Positions 1-8,327 of a DNA stretch of 54,127 nt are shown one piece after another. This DNA comes from Rhodoferax sp. (lineage in GTDB: Bacteria > Pseudomonadota > Gammaproteobacteria > Burkholderiales > Burkholderiaceae_C): NCBI GenBank assembly GCA_030685025.1, contig JAUXWC010000111.1:1-54127 (forward strand), written 5' to 3'. The translations under genes were made by a program, and so were the position numbers. Every line of letters starts with the position of its first letter. Position 1 is the stretch's first letter. The notes below the pieces were generated by a model. The model ran no database searches and had not been told where the DNA came from. It saw only the letters and a program-made list of their open reading frames with translations.

Positions 1-8
1 GTGGCCAT
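1..8 (-). CDS. hybB: start of next hyb gene, probably hybB (partial)
   Basis: Only the start codon and the next five bases are inside the window (ATG read from base 8, Met-Ala-Thr). The start lies two bases after the TGA of hybA and is preceded by a GGAGAG Shine-Dalgarno that lies within the end of hybA. In hyb operons the gene after hybOA is normally hybB, the integral membrane subunit that carries electrons from the HybA ferredoxin to quinone. The identity is inferred from gene order alone. Confidence 0.5.
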
Positions 9-10
9 GG

Positions 11-1066
11 TCAACTCTCCTGCTTGTCGTTTGAGTCGTCGTCCGGCTTGACGTTGCGCTTGGCAATGAAGCTCATGGCGCCCAGCACCGCAAACGGCAT
101 GATCAGGTTGCCGTACAGCGTGTGCTGGATGGTCTCGGACAGCGCCGCCGCCGCATCCGGCGGCAAGTCAGGCATGCCGACCTGTCGGAAGCCGACGCCG
201 GAGAGCTTGAGGACCTGGGTGCCGCCGTACTCCTTTTCGCCATAGACGTGTGGCAGGTATTTGCCGGCCTGGGTTTCGTAGCGCTGGTCGGGCTCTTCGC
301 GCCAGCCGTTGCGCATTTTCACGCCCTTGGCGTCGACCGTGACCTGGGTCTTGCTGTCCTGCGCCGAAAGCAGGTGGCCACGCGGAAAGCGATTCAATTC
401 GCCCGGCTTCATCGCGATGCGGCGCTTGGCTTCGGCCAGCAGATCGCTTGTTTTGCCGAACAGCGTCGCTCCCGTCGGACAGACTTCGGCGCAGGCTGAG
501 TAATGACCATCTTTGTAGCGATGCCGGCACAGCTCGCACTTGCCGATGCGCCCGGTGGGGGAGTCGTACTGGTACTTGGGGATGCCGAAGGGGCAAGCGG
601 CCACGCAGTAGCGGCAACCGATACACTTGTCGGCGTTGTAGCCGACCACGCCGGTCACCGGGTCCTTGGTCATGGCCGACACCGGGCAGGCCGACACGCA
701 GGACGGATCGCCGCAGTGCATGCATGAGGTCTTCATGAAAGCGTAGCCGTTGACCTCGGCGTCCTTGGTCGCCATGGTGCCGTTGCGGTACATCTTGATC
801 AGGTTGAAGGTGTAGCCCGAGGTGTCCAGCGGCGTATCCCAAAGCTTGTCCGCGGTGGAAAACTCGGCTGGGTTCTCGTTGACCTCCTTGCAGGCCGCCA
901 CGCAGGCCTTGCAACCCACGCACAGCGTGGCGTCATACAGCAAGCCCAGCGCCTCGGCGGGCCGCGCGCGGGTCTCCCGGGCACACACCGCGGGCGCCAC
1001 CGCCGCGGTGGTGACCGCGGCGCCACCCGCAAGCACCCCCTTGAGGAATTTGCGACGGGTGTCCAT
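11..1066 (-). CDS. hybA: hydrogenase-2 type ferredoxin subunit HybA
   Basis: 351 aa periplasmic iron-sulfur protein that passes electrons from the [NiFe] hydrogenase small subunit to the membrane subunit. The N-terminus has a Tat motif (RRKFLK) followed by an Ala-rich hydrophobic stretch. Four ferredoxin-type cysteine groups are visible: CVGCKACVAAC, CMHCGDPSC...C, CIGCRYCVAAC and CELCRHR...C, as expected for a four-cluster DMSO-reductase-type electron transfer subunit. A hydrophobic segment near the C-terminus (about residues 310-330) may be a membrane anchor, as in HybA. The start at 1066 is chosen because the Tat signal begins there and the hybO stop is only two bases upstream; longer versions of this frame only read through hybO. 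Confidence 0.92.
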   Translation of the reverse strand: MDTRRKFLKGVLAGGAAVTTAAVAPAVCARETRARPAEALGLLYDATLCVGCKACVAACKEVNENPAEFSTADKLWDTPLDTSGYTFNLIKMYRNGTMATKDAEVNGYAFMKTSCMHCGDPSCVSACPVSAMTKDPVTGVVGYNADKCIGCRYCVAACPFGIPKYQYDSPTGRIGKCELCRHRYKDGHYSACAEVCPTGATLFGKTSDLLAEAKRRIAMKPGELNRFPRGHLLSAQDSKTQVTVDAKGVKMRNGWREEPDQRYETQAGKYLPHVYGEKEYGGTQVLKLSGVGFRQVGMPDLPPDAAAALSETIQHTLYGNLIMPFAVLGAMSFIAKRNVKPDDDSNDKQES

Positions 1067-1068
1067 GG

Positions 1069-2271
1069 CTACACCTTGGCCTTGTTCTGTGGCTCGTCGC
1101 CCTCTTTGGCGCGTTCGGCCTCCTGCGCCGCGTGGGACAGTCCCAGGTTGCGCGTCAGCATCACGGCGGCACCCGCAGCGGCAGCAGCCAGCGCCGCGAC
1201 CGCAGCGGCGGCGGCGAAGGTGGCCCCCTTGCCCTGCTCCTCGACGATGCGCGGGTACTGCAAGGGCGGCGTCACATTGAGCATCTTGGCCACCTGGTGG
1301 ATCGGCTTGGTAAAGCCCACACCCTTCTCGGTGCAGCCAATACACGGGTGGCCGCAGCCTACCGGCCAATTGTTCTCGCCCGCGTCACCAAAGCCCAGCG
1401 TGGGGCAGTTGGCGTAGGTCTCCGGCCCCTTGCAGCCGAGCTTGTACAGGCAGTAGCCCTGACGGTGACCAGCATCGCCGAACTCCATCGCAAAACGGCC
1501 GGCATCGAAATGTGCGCGGCGCTCGCAGTTCTCGTGGATCAGGCGCGAATAGGCGAACTTGGGGCGGCCGAGATGGTCCACCTCGGGCAGCTTGCCGAAG
1601 GTCAGGAAGTGCACCACGGTGGCCAGGAAGTTGTAGGGGTTGGGCGGGCAACCGGGGATGGTGACCACCGGCTTGCCGAGTATCTCTGCGACTCCCGCCG
1701 AACCGGTCGGGCTGGAGTTGGCTCCGGAAATCGAGGGGATCGTCGAGGGCATGCCGCCCCAGGCAGCACAGGAACCGATGGCAATCACGGCCGCAGCATC
1801 GGCCGCGCATTCCTTGAGCATGTCGATCGCGGTTTGGCCGCCGATTTTGCAGTAAATGCCATTGTCCTTGACCGGAATGGCCCCTTCCACCACCAAGATA
1901 TATTTACCTTTGTTGGCTTTCATGGCGTCTTTGCGGGCGGCCTCGGCCTGGTAGCCGGCGGCGACCATCAGGGTCTCGTGGTAGTCCAGCGAGATCACAT
2001 CAAGAATCAGCTTCTCCAGCGTCGGGTGCTCGGCGCGCAACAGCGACTCGGTGCAGCCGGTGCATTCCTGAAAGTGCAACCAGATCACCGAAGGTCGCTT
2101 GGACGACTCGATGGCCTTGGCCACTGCGGCCTCGGCGCCTTTGGGCAGCCCCATGGTGACGGCCAGCGTGGCGCAGAATTGCAGGTACTCGCGTCGCGAC
2201 AGGCCCAGGCGCTGTTCGACGTCGTGCAGGGCCGTGCGACCCAGATCGAAGATCTCGTGTAGTTCGCTCAT
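1069..2271 (-). CDS. hybO: [NiFe] uptake hydrogenase small subunit HybO
   Basis: 400 aa. It resembles E. coli HybO along its length: a Tat-like motif (SRREYLQFCA) at the N-terminus, the proximal cluster motif ECTGCTESLLR, then GSCAAWGG, IPGCPPNP, the HENCERRAHFDAGRF block and the distal CxxGCKGP...C and CGHPCIGC motifs. An Ala-rich hydrophobic segment near the C-terminus is the usual tail anchor. It would hold the Fe-S relay between the NiFe catalytic subunit and HybA. The start at 2271 is preferred over the in-frame ATG at 2286 because only the former has a purine-rich site (GGGGACAAGAG) upstream. The large subunit gene must lie beyond the left edge. The NiCoT permease nearby fits nickel supply for this enzyme. 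Confidence 0.93.
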   Translation of the reverse strand: MSELHEIFDLGRTALHDVEQRLGLSRREYLQFCATLAVTMGLPKGAEAAVAKAIESSKRPSVIWLHFQECTGCTESLLRAEHPTLEKLILDVISLDYHETLMVAAGYQAEAARKDAMKANKGKYILVVEGAIPVKDNGIYCKIGGQTAIDMLKECAADAAAVIAIGSCAAWGGMPSTIPSISGANSSPTGSAGVAEILGKPVVTIPGCPPNPYNFLATVVHFLTFGKLPEVDHLGRPKFAYSRLIHENCERRAHFDAGRFAMEFGDAGHRQGYCLYKLGCKGPETYANCPTLGFGDAGENNWPVGCGHPCIGCTEKGVGFTKPIHQVAKMLNVTPPLQYPRIVEEQGKGATFAAAAAVAALAAAAAGAAVMLTRNLGLSHAAQEAERAKEGDEPQNKAKV

Positions 2272-2593
2272 GTCTCTTGTCCCCATTTGCCAGGCCGCGT
2301 CCGGGCCCGATCAGGGCTATCAACGCAAGGAGCGGGCCAGCACCGTGGACCGCGCCATCTCAGCCGTTTTTCACTGGTACAGCGACCGAGCGGTAGCGTT
2401 GCACACCCGGACCCGACGGGTTAAATCGGTTAGCTACTAATCAGTTTACTATCCAGTTCGCTCATTAGCCGGTTGCCTTGGGCTGCAGCCACGCGCGCCT
2501 GTTTCACTGGCGCTGGCTGGCGCGCCGGCGCGGGCACGGATCTTGTATGGACCCAGTGGACTTTGTGTGCGGAGCTGGATTACCAACACCCCT
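2272..2593. other. intergenic region between hybO and the nickel permease
   Basis: No gene is recognised here. It should hold the promoter of the leftward hyb operon. I looked for a sigma-54 -24/-12 pair, common for uptake hydrogenases, and did not find a convincing one. The stretch around 2420-2460 is AT-richer than its surroundings and is the likeliest promoter position, but no -35/-10 pair is clear enough to call. Confidence 0.4.
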
Positions 2594-2633
2594 AATCAGT
2601 TGAGGACAGAGCTAAAGGTCTGTCCCGCAAAGT
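2594..2633 (+). repeat. dispersed palindromic element, copy 1 (short loop)
   Basis: Begins AATCAGTTGAGGACAGAGC and ends GTCTGTCCCGCAAAGT. The arms GGACAGA and TCTGTCC form a perfect 7-bp stem around an 8-nt loop. It is followed 18 bases later by a second identical copy. Confidence 0.85.
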
Positions 2634-2651
2634 GAACAGCCAACATCCGAC

Positions 2652-2697
2652 AATCAGTTGAGGACAGAGCTAAAGGTCTGTCCCGCAAAGTATCAGA
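2652..2697 (+). repeat. dispersed palindromic element, copy 2, ending at the permease Shine-Dalgarno
   Basis: Identical to copy 1 over 40 bases and continuing into TATCAG, the right end shared by several copies. The next bases (AAGGA) are the Shine-Dalgarno of the nickel permease gene at 2707, so in a transcript the hairpin would lie in the 5' leader just ahead of the ribosome binding site. Its left flank CCAACATCCGAC recurs beside copy 4 (17870-17918). Confidence 0.85.
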
Positions 2698-2706
2698 AGG
2701 ACCCCA

Positions 2707-3543
2707 ATGGAATTGCCCACTGACTGGATTGCCTTGTTGATGCTGGTGTTTGTGCTGGGCGCCAAACACGGCCTGGACGCTGACCACCTGGCCACCATTG
2801 ACGGCCTGACCCGCCACAACCTGCGGCGCGACGCCTCGCGGGCGGGCTGGTGCGGCGTGCTGTTCTCCCTGGGCCACGGCGGCATCGTGCTGCTCATTGC
2901 CTTGGGAGTGGGCGTCGCTTCCAGCCAGTGGCAGGTTCCAACCTGGCTGGAGAGCGCCGGCACCTGGATCTCGATCATCTTTCTGACCGTGCTGGGTTGG
3001 CTCAACCTGCGCGCGGTGCTGATGACGGCGCCCGAAGCGATGGTAGCGCCAGTCGGGCTCAAGGCCGGCCTGCTGGTGCGCCTGCAATCCGCCTCGCATC
3101 CGCTGGCGATCGCCGCCGTGGGCGCGCTGTTCGCCCTGTCGTTTGACACCATCAGCCAGGCCGCGCTGTTTGCCGTCACCGCGACCCGGCATGGTGGTGT
3201 GGGCCATGCGCTGGCCCTGGGCCTGAGCTTCACCGCAGGCATGCTGGTGATGGACGGCATCAATGGCTTGTGGATTGCCGGCCTGCTGCGCCGGGCCGAC
3301 CACCATGCCCGCATCGCTTCGCGGGTGATGGGCCTGGCGGTGGCCATGATCAGTTTCTCGGTGGCTGGATTCGGCCTGGCGCGCTGGCTGCACGCCGACC
3401 TTGCCGCCTGGTACAACGGCAAGGAACTGGCGGTGGGTGCCAGCGTGATCGTGCTGCTGTCGCTGAGCTTCGTGGCGGCTCGCTGCCTCGCACCTCAGGC
3501 ATCCACGCCAAGCAACAGCCGGTTGTCGGCTTCAAAACGGTAG
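2707..3543 (+). CDS. hoxN: nickel/cobalt permease, NiCoT family
   Basis: 278 aa polytopic inner-membrane protein. The NiCoT signatures are present in order: KHGLDADHLATIDGLTR near residue 20 (the His/Asp metal-selectivity helix), LFSLGHGG near residue 58, and LFALSFDTISQ near residue 143. Hydrophobic helices cover most of the chain. It probably imports Ni2+ for the adjacent hydrogenase; cobalt cannot be excluded from sequence. The Shine-Dalgarno abuts palindromic element copy 2. The last 49 bases overlap the convergent Rieske gene. Bases 3211-3407 recur almost identically at 14750-14946. Confidence 0.88.
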   Translation: MELPTDWIALLMLVFVLGAKHGLDADHLATIDGLTRHNLRRDASRAGWCGVLFSLGHGGIVLLIALGVGVASSQWQVPTWLESAGTWISIIFLTVLGWLNLRAVLMTAPEAMVAPVGLKAGLLVRLQSASHPLAIAAVGALFALSFDTISQAALFAVTATRHGGVGHALALGLSFTAGMLVMDGINGLWIAGLLRRADHHARIASRVMGLAVAMISFSVAGFGLARWLHADLAAWYNGKELAVGASVIVLLSLSFVAARCLAPQASTPSNSRLSASKR

Positions 3544-4028
3544 GCCGGAATCACCAAGTTGGCAGTGGCCGGGCCGGCCTGGAAGACCCGTCCGGCCACG
3601 TCGTAGCGCGAGGCGTGACAGGGGCACAAGAAACCGCTGTCGCCCTGCAGGTTCGGCGCGCAACCCTGATGCGTGCACAACCCGATGGCCACGAAGATGT
3701 CAGGACGCAGCGAGCGTTGCCGGTTGCGGCAGGCGGGTGGCTGCATGGATTGTTGCGACTCAGGGTCGATCAGCAAATCCTCGTGCGAGGCCAGGGCGGC
3801 CAACGACCCCTCCGAGCGGCGCAACACCCAGACTGGTTTGGACTGCCACTCCACGGTGCGCAGTTTGCCCACGGGAAGATCACCCAGTTCCACCGCCAAC
3901 GGTGAACCATGCGGATGGGCAATCACGACCCCGCTGGGGCGCAGCACCATCGCGGCGCCCGCCGCCACCGCGCTGGCCGTGGCGGCGATCATGATCCGGC
4001 GTCGCTGCGAATTGGGGGAACGCTCCAT
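3495..4028 (-). CDS. orphan Rieske [2Fe-2S] protein, PetA-like
   Basis: 177 aa. The two Rieske cluster motifs CTHQGC and CPCHAS are intact. The chain follows cytochrome bc1 PetA: a basic RRR start, one hydrophobic N-terminal helix, then TVEWQSKPVWVLRR and the DPES...QP...R stretch before the first motif. No cytochrome b or c1 gene is adjacent, so it is an extra PetA-like protein rather than the bc1 operon copy. A strong AGGAGG precedes the start at 4028. A role as an alternative electron carrier near the hydrogenase is possible but only inferred. Its 3' end overlaps the permease gene tail to tail. Confidence 0.82.
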   Translation of the reverse strand: MERSPNSQRRRIMIAATASAVAAGAAMVLRPSGVVIAHPHGSPLAVELGDLPVGKLRTVEWQSKPVWVLRRSEGSLAALASHEDLLIDPESQQSMQPPACRNRQRSLRPDIFVAIGLCTHQGCAPNLQGDSGFLCPCHASRYDVAGRVFQAGPATANLVIPAYRFEADNRLLLGVDA

Positions 4029-4193
4029 TGAAAACCTCCTGAACGGACATTCTGGCGGCTTCTCTCACTTGTGACCAGCACCGAGCCCCCTACAACGCCT
4101 GCAGATGCCCGTCCAAATCGAAGAATAGGGTGTCCTCATGCTTGAACCGCCTCGAAACAACGCTGCGGCGCGCACGTCGACCGGACCGAACAT

Positions 4194-4838
4194 TCAACGC
4201 GCATGACCAGCGGGCTCCCGCTGCAGCAACTCACCGCGCGCTTGCCGCAACACCTGCCAGCCCCCCCACAACGCCAGCGAAGACATGACGGCGGCCACCG
4301 CCAGATCGGGCCAGGCGGTGCCGGTACCGAGCACACCCAGGGCCGCGCCCATGACTGCGATATTGCCGATGGCGTCGTTGCGCGAGCACAGCCAGACGCT
4401 GCGCATGTTGGCGTCGCCCTCGCGGAAGGCATACAACATCCAGGCCACCGCCACGTTGGTGCACAAGGCCAGAAACCCGACCACTCCCATGGTCGCCGCG
4501 TCGGGCACGCTGCCGTCCAGCGCCGCCCAGATCGCGCGAACCAACACGAACACGCCAAACCCGATCATGCTGAGCGCCTTGAGTTGGGCGGCGCGGGCGC
4601 GCCAACTGAGCGCGGCCGACAACACCGCCAGCGAGACGCCGTAGTTCATGGCGTCGCCGGCGAAGTCGATCGCGTCGGCCAGCAGTGACAGCGAACCGGA
4701 TCGGTAGCCACCGACCAGCTCGGTCACGAACATGGTCGCGTTGAGCACCAGGGCCAGCCACAGGACGCGCCTATAGCGGGGCAAATTGAGAATCTGGTTG
4801 GCTTCGGGGGCGTCGTGTTCGCAGCAGTGGGCGGCCAT
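4194..4838 (-). CDS. small cation-efflux (CDF-like) membrane protein
   Basis: 214 aa with about six hydrophobic segments. The N-terminus MAAHCCEHD is Cys/His-rich and likely binds metal. Helix 2 carries LLADAIDFAGDAMNYG and a later helix SVWLCSRNDAIGN; these Asp pairs correspond to the transport site of cation diffusion facilitators. The cytoplasmic C-terminal dimer domain of classic CDF proteins is missing, which is usual for this short subgroup. The start at 4838 was chosen over 4886 because the family begins with the Cys/His motif; no clear Shine-Dalgarno supports either. The substrate is unknown; nickel or cobalt is plausible next to the permease. Confidence 0.75.
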   Translation of the reverse strand: MAAHCCEHDAPEANQILNLPRYRRVLWLALVLNATMFVTELVGGYRSGSLSLLADAIDFAGDAMNYGVSLAVLSAALSWRARAAQLKALSMIGFGVFVLVRAIWAALDGSVPDAATMGVVGFLALCTNVAVAWMLYAFREGDANMRSVWLCSRNDAIGNIAVMGAALGVLGTGTAWPDLAVAAVMSSLALWGGWQVLRQARGELLQREPAGHAR

Positions 4839-4958
4839 GGTGTCGATCAGAAATAAAGCGCTATTGGAAACCCTGAAGTCGCTCAAGAGTCAAGCCCCAT
4901 TTACAAACCCTGACGCGACCCGCATACCAGCGCCGGGGAGGGGCGTCAAAGAGGCACC

Positions 4959-5456
4959 TCAAGTCCTTGGCCCGGCGTCCTTGAGCAGCCGTTCAATCAA
5001 CTCGTCGTTGATCGCCGATGGCACGCCACGCCAGACAATCGTGTGGTCCTTGCCGACAAACAAGGTGTAGGGCAGGCCGATGATGCGCAAGCTCTCATGC
5101 AGTTTGCCTTCCACATCGAGGCCGACCGGGTAGTGAAACGGCACCGTCTTCATGAAGCGTTCCACCAGTTCCTGCTTCTCCTGGGTCACGCCGATGATCG
5201 AGAGGCCGCGCGGGGCGTACTGGCGATGAAGCGCGTTGAGCTTGGGGATGGCTTCCCGGCACGGCGCGCACCAGGTGGCCCAAAAATCCACCAACTGCAG
5301 CGTTGCCAGCGGATCCGGCGCGGCGCCCAGAAACTTCAGATCGTGCGTCGGCAAGGCTCTTCCCACGCTGCCACCATTGAGCCAGTCCAGCACCCCGGGG
5401 CGCGCGGCAACGGGCAAGCACAGCGCCCAGGCAAGGGCTGATCGACGGAGCAACAT
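4959..5456 (-). CDS. TlpA-like periplasmic thioredoxin
   Basis: 165 aa. A signal sequence (MLLRRSALAWALCLPVA) is followed by a thioredoxin fold with the active site WATWCAPCREAIPKL and the cis-proline segment GLPYTLFV. The sequence matches TlpA/ResA-type thiol-disulfide reductases of the cell envelope, which reduce disulfides for example in cytochrome c maturation. The start at 5456 is chosen because it gives the signal peptide; upstream extensions read through the duplicated region at 5492-5692. The target is not evident from the neighbourhood. Confidence 0.82.
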   Translation of the reverse strand: MLLRRSALAWALCLPVAARPGVLDWLNGGSVGRALPTHDLKFLGAAPDPLATLQLVDFWATWCAPCREAIPKLNALHRQYAPRGLSIIGVTQEKQELVERFMKTVPFHYPVGLDVEGKLHESLRIIGLPYTLFVGKDHTIVWRGVPSAINDELIERLLKDAGPRT

Positions 5457-5491
5457 GGCCGCAGTGTGCCGGTTTTCGGCCGGCCCTGCCG

Positions 5492-5692
5492 CACTGGTGG
5501 GCTTGCAATGCCCGCCATGGCGCACAATCCAGGCCACCAACCCCGGAGATGCCATGGTTTGTGGAACCGCTGCCCTTTGTCGGCTGACCATTCTGTGCGG
5601 CCTGTTGCTCACTCAGGCCGGAATCTGGTCCGGACGGTGGAGAATATTTCCAACCTGCGCAAACTGATGCTGGGCCGCGTGGACGCCTTCGC
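5492..5692 (+). pseudogene. decayed duplicate of the solute-binding protein gene at 16604
   Basis: Bases 5492-5607 match 16542-16657 with only two or so differences, including the Shine-Dalgarno and the ATG at 5554. The match then jumps to 17051-17140, so about 393 bases (a multiple of three) are missing, with the break at a shared TTG. A further 7-base loss shifts the frame and the reading stops at 5667. It preserves only the signal-peptide start and a short internal piece. Together with the intact gene it forms a same-strand repeat around the island at 5.7-16.5 kb. Confidence 0.88.
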
Positions 5693-5785
5693 GGCATAGA
5701 GTAACTACGAATTTGATAGCGATAGAACTAGCTCCGACGAGGGCTAGAGGCCAATTTGTCTCTAACCCATCTGGCTGGAGACCAT

Positions 5786-6961
5786 TTAGGCCCGGGCATC
5801 ACTCCAGCGCAGCTTGCAGTTGTCGTCACCGCGGTACACCGTGCCGCCGCGGTTGTCTACACAGTAGTCGGGCGACACAATCATCTCGGCAAACGCCATG
5901 TCCTGGCCGATGCGGGTGTATTCAAACAGCACACAACGCGTAACGCTGGCCCCGCCGCGTATGTGGCTGCCATGGCCAATCCAAGCAGGGCCAACAATGT
6001 GCGCACCGGGCTCGATCTTGACGCTCGAACCAATATAGACCGGCCCTTCAATCGTGACGTGGTCCCAGTCAATACGGGTGTTAAGTCCCACCCACACACC
6101 GGGGCGCGCCTCGCGGCCAGGCATGTTCATGTGTTCCACCTCGCCGCGCAGCACCCGCTGAAGCACCGACCAGTAGTCACTGACATGGCCGATGTCGATC
6201 CAGTTGAAAAACCTGTTTTGTACGAAGAATGGCAGCTTCCGCTCCACCAGCAGGGGAAACAGCTGGGAGCCAATGTCGAAGTTTTGCCCTGGCGGTATCA
6301 GATCCACCACGCTGGGCTCCATCAGATAGATGCCAGTACTGGCCAGTGTGGACTTGGCTTCCTCTGGGCGGGGCTTTTCCTGGAAGGACTCCACATGCCC
6401 ATTTTTGTCGGACAGCACCATGCCGTAGTACTGCACCTGGTCCGGTGGAACATTCAGAGCCACCACACTGGCCACCGCACCTTTTTCCTTATGCTCGCGC
6501 ACGGCGGCACCAATATCCAAGTCGATCAGCGCATCACCGCACAGCACCAATGTGGTTTCGTCAAAAAATCCCGAAAAATCCTGGATGTGGCGCATGCCTC
6601 CGGCCGATCCGCGGGGCCGCGGCAAGATGTCGCCATGGTCCAGCACGCCTTCGTAAGAGTAGCCAATCTCTACACCCCAGCGGCTGCCGTCACCAAAGTA
6701 GTGCTCGATCTTGCGGTGGTGGTAGGCCACATTGACCATGATCTCGCGCACACCATGGCGGGCCATGTGTTCGATCGCGTCGGCCGCTTGACGGGCTTGT
6801 AGCGCCGCCTGGATACTAGCATTTCGAAGCATCCTGGTTCCAGCCACCGACGCACCCTTGACGCTGAAACCAGCCGCAATGGCACTGGCTGTCGCGTTCC
6901 CCGTAGCCAAAAAATTTGGGATAAAGGCTGCCTGACGTGGGGTCAAAGTGGTAGGCTGCAT
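5786..6961 (-). CDS. chimera: terminase-small-subunit N-terminus joined to a truncated sugar nucleotidyltransferase
   Basis: 391 aa open frame. Residues 1-60 (LTPRQAAFIPNFLATGNAT, AAGFSV, GTRMLRN) read as the DNA-binding part of a phage terminase small subunit. From about residue 62 (AIEHMARHGVREIMVNVAY) it is an NDP-sugar pyrophosphorylase, probably mannose-1-phosphate guanylyltransferase-like, with FGDGSRWGVEIGYSYEG, LVLCGDALIDLD, a TGIYLMEP block and a left-handed beta-helix tail. The usual first 30 residues, including GxGTRLRP and the catalytic Lys, are absent. Catalysis by the transferase half is therefore unlikely. The open frame across the junction may be chance or a real fusion. Confidence 0.75.
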   Translation of the reverse strand: MQPTTLTPRQAAFIPNFLATGNATASAIAAGFSVKGASVAGTRMLRNASIQAALQARQAADAIEHMARHGVREIMVNVAYHHRKIEHYFGDGSRWGVEIGYSYEGVLDHGDILPRPRGSAGGMRHIQDFSGFFDETTLVLCGDALIDLDIGAAVREHKEKGAVASVVALNVPPDQVQYYGMVLSDKNGHVESFQEKPRPEEAKSTLASTGIYLMEPSVVDLIPPGQNFDIGSQLFPLLVERKLPFFVQNRFFNWIDIGHVSDYWSVLQRVLRGEVEHMNMPGREARPGVWVGLNTRIDWDHVTIEGPVYIGSSVKIEPGAHIVGPAWIGHGSHIRGGASVTRCVLFEYTRIGQDMAFAEMIVSPDYCVDNRGGTVYRGDDNCKLRWSDARA

Positions 6962-7000
6962 ATTGCCTATATTTTAAGCATTTATGAGTAATTTGTCACG

Positions 7001-7225
7001 TTAGAAAATTCCAGACGACATCCTCAGACGATACGGTCCGCCTCCGTCCAACTGTGCCATGAGTTCCTGCCGGCACCCGAGCATGGTCGGGTGTGGCCGC
7101 AGGCCCAGTTTTGCCAATTTTTCAATCTTGTTATCGATGCTCATGACCATGTCTTCCGTTGCTAACCGGGTGCCTTTTTCTGGAGCCCGCGGATACGGTG
7201 GGATTTCAAAATCATCGGCGTCCAT
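7001..7225 (-). CDS. small protein of unknown function, last gene of the cassette
   Basis: 74 aa, not recognised. It is hydrophilic, with an acidic start (MDADDFEIPPYPRAP) and a predicted helical middle (MSIDNKIEKLAKLG). The start at 7225 lies 13 bases after the stop of the preceding gene; an ATG at 7252, overlapping that stop, is an alternative. Tight spacing suggests translation with the upstream genes. It could be an accessory or immunity-like protein, but nothing in the sequence proves this. Confidence 0.5.
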   Translation of the reverse strand: MDADDFEIPPYPRAPEKGTRLATEDMVMSIDNKIEKLAKLGLRPHPTMLGCRQELMAQLDGGGPYRLRMSSGIF

Positions 7226-7238
7226 ACATTCAAAAGTC

Positions 7239-8327
7239 CTAATCAATGTCATTAGCATCAGCGTTCTGACGCCGTGATTCGGCCTCTCGTCGCGTGAATT
7301 CAATGTCTTTTTCCGTGGCACCGCGCGCGCGCGCTTTGGCAAAAAAATCGTCACCCTCTTCATAACGATCCAGTTGATAGCACAGTGCACCCAGCAGCAG
7401 ATAGGGATGTTGCTTGTCGTCACGTTTTAATAGCGCAGCCTTTGCTGAACCCCAGGCCTCGCTGAGCGCACCAGCATCACGTTGCGCACCGCCTAGAGTG
7501 GTAAAAAACGCACTCGCTACCGTCCTGTCCCAGTCAGAAATATCGATTTGGTTCAAAAGATTTACCGCTTTTCGGGGCGCTTTAGCCTGACGAAGCAAGC
7601 TACAAGAGTGCACCACATTCCAAGGGTCTGACGCGAGTTCCCAGGTCCGCCAGTGAACAGCGGCAGCCAGATACTTGTAAGAACTTTTGCGTAGCCGGAG
7701 CAATTCTTCCTGGTCAAACGGATCGTCCGCAAGGATGTATTCAAGTATTTGATACACCCACGTTGGTGAGTCCTCTGGCGATAGGAGGTCGTTTTCGGCC
7801 AGGTGATATTTGTCTACCAAAACTTGAACTGGCGCCAAAAGATTCCTACGGGCTTGAACTTTCAATCGCTGTGCAATTCGGTTGGCCTCCGTTTGCTTCG
7901 CAATATTTTCCAACCGTTCTGTTTCGGCCGCCTCACGGGCTGGCCGTTCCGCCTCCCACTGCGCCCTACGAATGGCTATCAGCGCCTGCCGCGCTGCCTC
8001 CTCGAGTGCCACTTTCGTTGCATGTTGATTGACTTGCTCAGCAACACCTGACGGAACAAGCAATGAAAAATTGCCCATCTTCAGACTGTCCGGGTTATAC
8101 GTGGTTGAATCACCTTCCCCATCAAAGGCTATGTGAAGCAATGGCATGAATTCATTCCGGGGCGTTACGGCAATTAGAACCCCTAGGCAGGTGCTAGCGG
8201 CGTTACGTTCGCTGGTGATGAGCGGCCACCACGTGATAGCTTGGTTTGCCTTGGCGCCGAGAAACCCGACCAGGGCGCTTGCCGTCACAAACACCCACCC
8301 CTCATTATTTTGTGGTGGGGTCGCCAT
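7239..8327 (-). CDS. unknown protein with hydrophobic N-terminus and helical repeat-like C-terminus
   Basis: 362 aa, family not recognised. A hydrophobic segment at about residues 10-30 (WVFVTASALVGFLGAKAN) could be a membrane anchor. The middle (about 105-165) is a charged, probably coiled-coil region rich in Ala, Glu and Arg. The last 120 residues resemble TPR-like helical pairs: SLLRQAKAPRKAVNLLNQ, FFTTLGGAQRDAGALSEAW, LLLGALCYQLDRYEEGDD. The ATG directly follows the TGA of the gene before it (TGAATG), a sign of translational coupling. A scaffold role is suggested only by the repeat-like end. Confidence 0.65.
   Translation of the reverse strand: MATPPQNNEGWVFVTASALVGFLGAKANQAITWWPLITSERNAASTCLGVLIAVTPRNEFMPLLHIAFDGEGDSTTYNPDSLKMGNFSLLVPSGVAEQVNQHATKVALEEAARQALIAIRRAQWEAERPAREAAETERLENIAKQTEANRIAQRLKVQARRNLLAPVQVLVDKYHLAENDLLSPEDSPTWVYQILEYILADDPFDQEELLRLRKSSYKYLAAAVHWRTWELASDPWNVVHSCSLLRQAKAPRKAVNLLNQIDISDWDRTVASAFFTTLGGAQRDAGALSEAWGSAKAALLKRDDKQHPYLLLGALCYQLDRYEEGDDFFAKARARGATEKDIEFTRREAESRRQNADANDID

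Noticed and set aside
5756-6802. 348-codon plus-strand open frame
   Set aside because: It lies wholly antisense to the terminase/nucleotidyltransferase chimera, has no recognisable motif and reflects high-GC codon shadowing.
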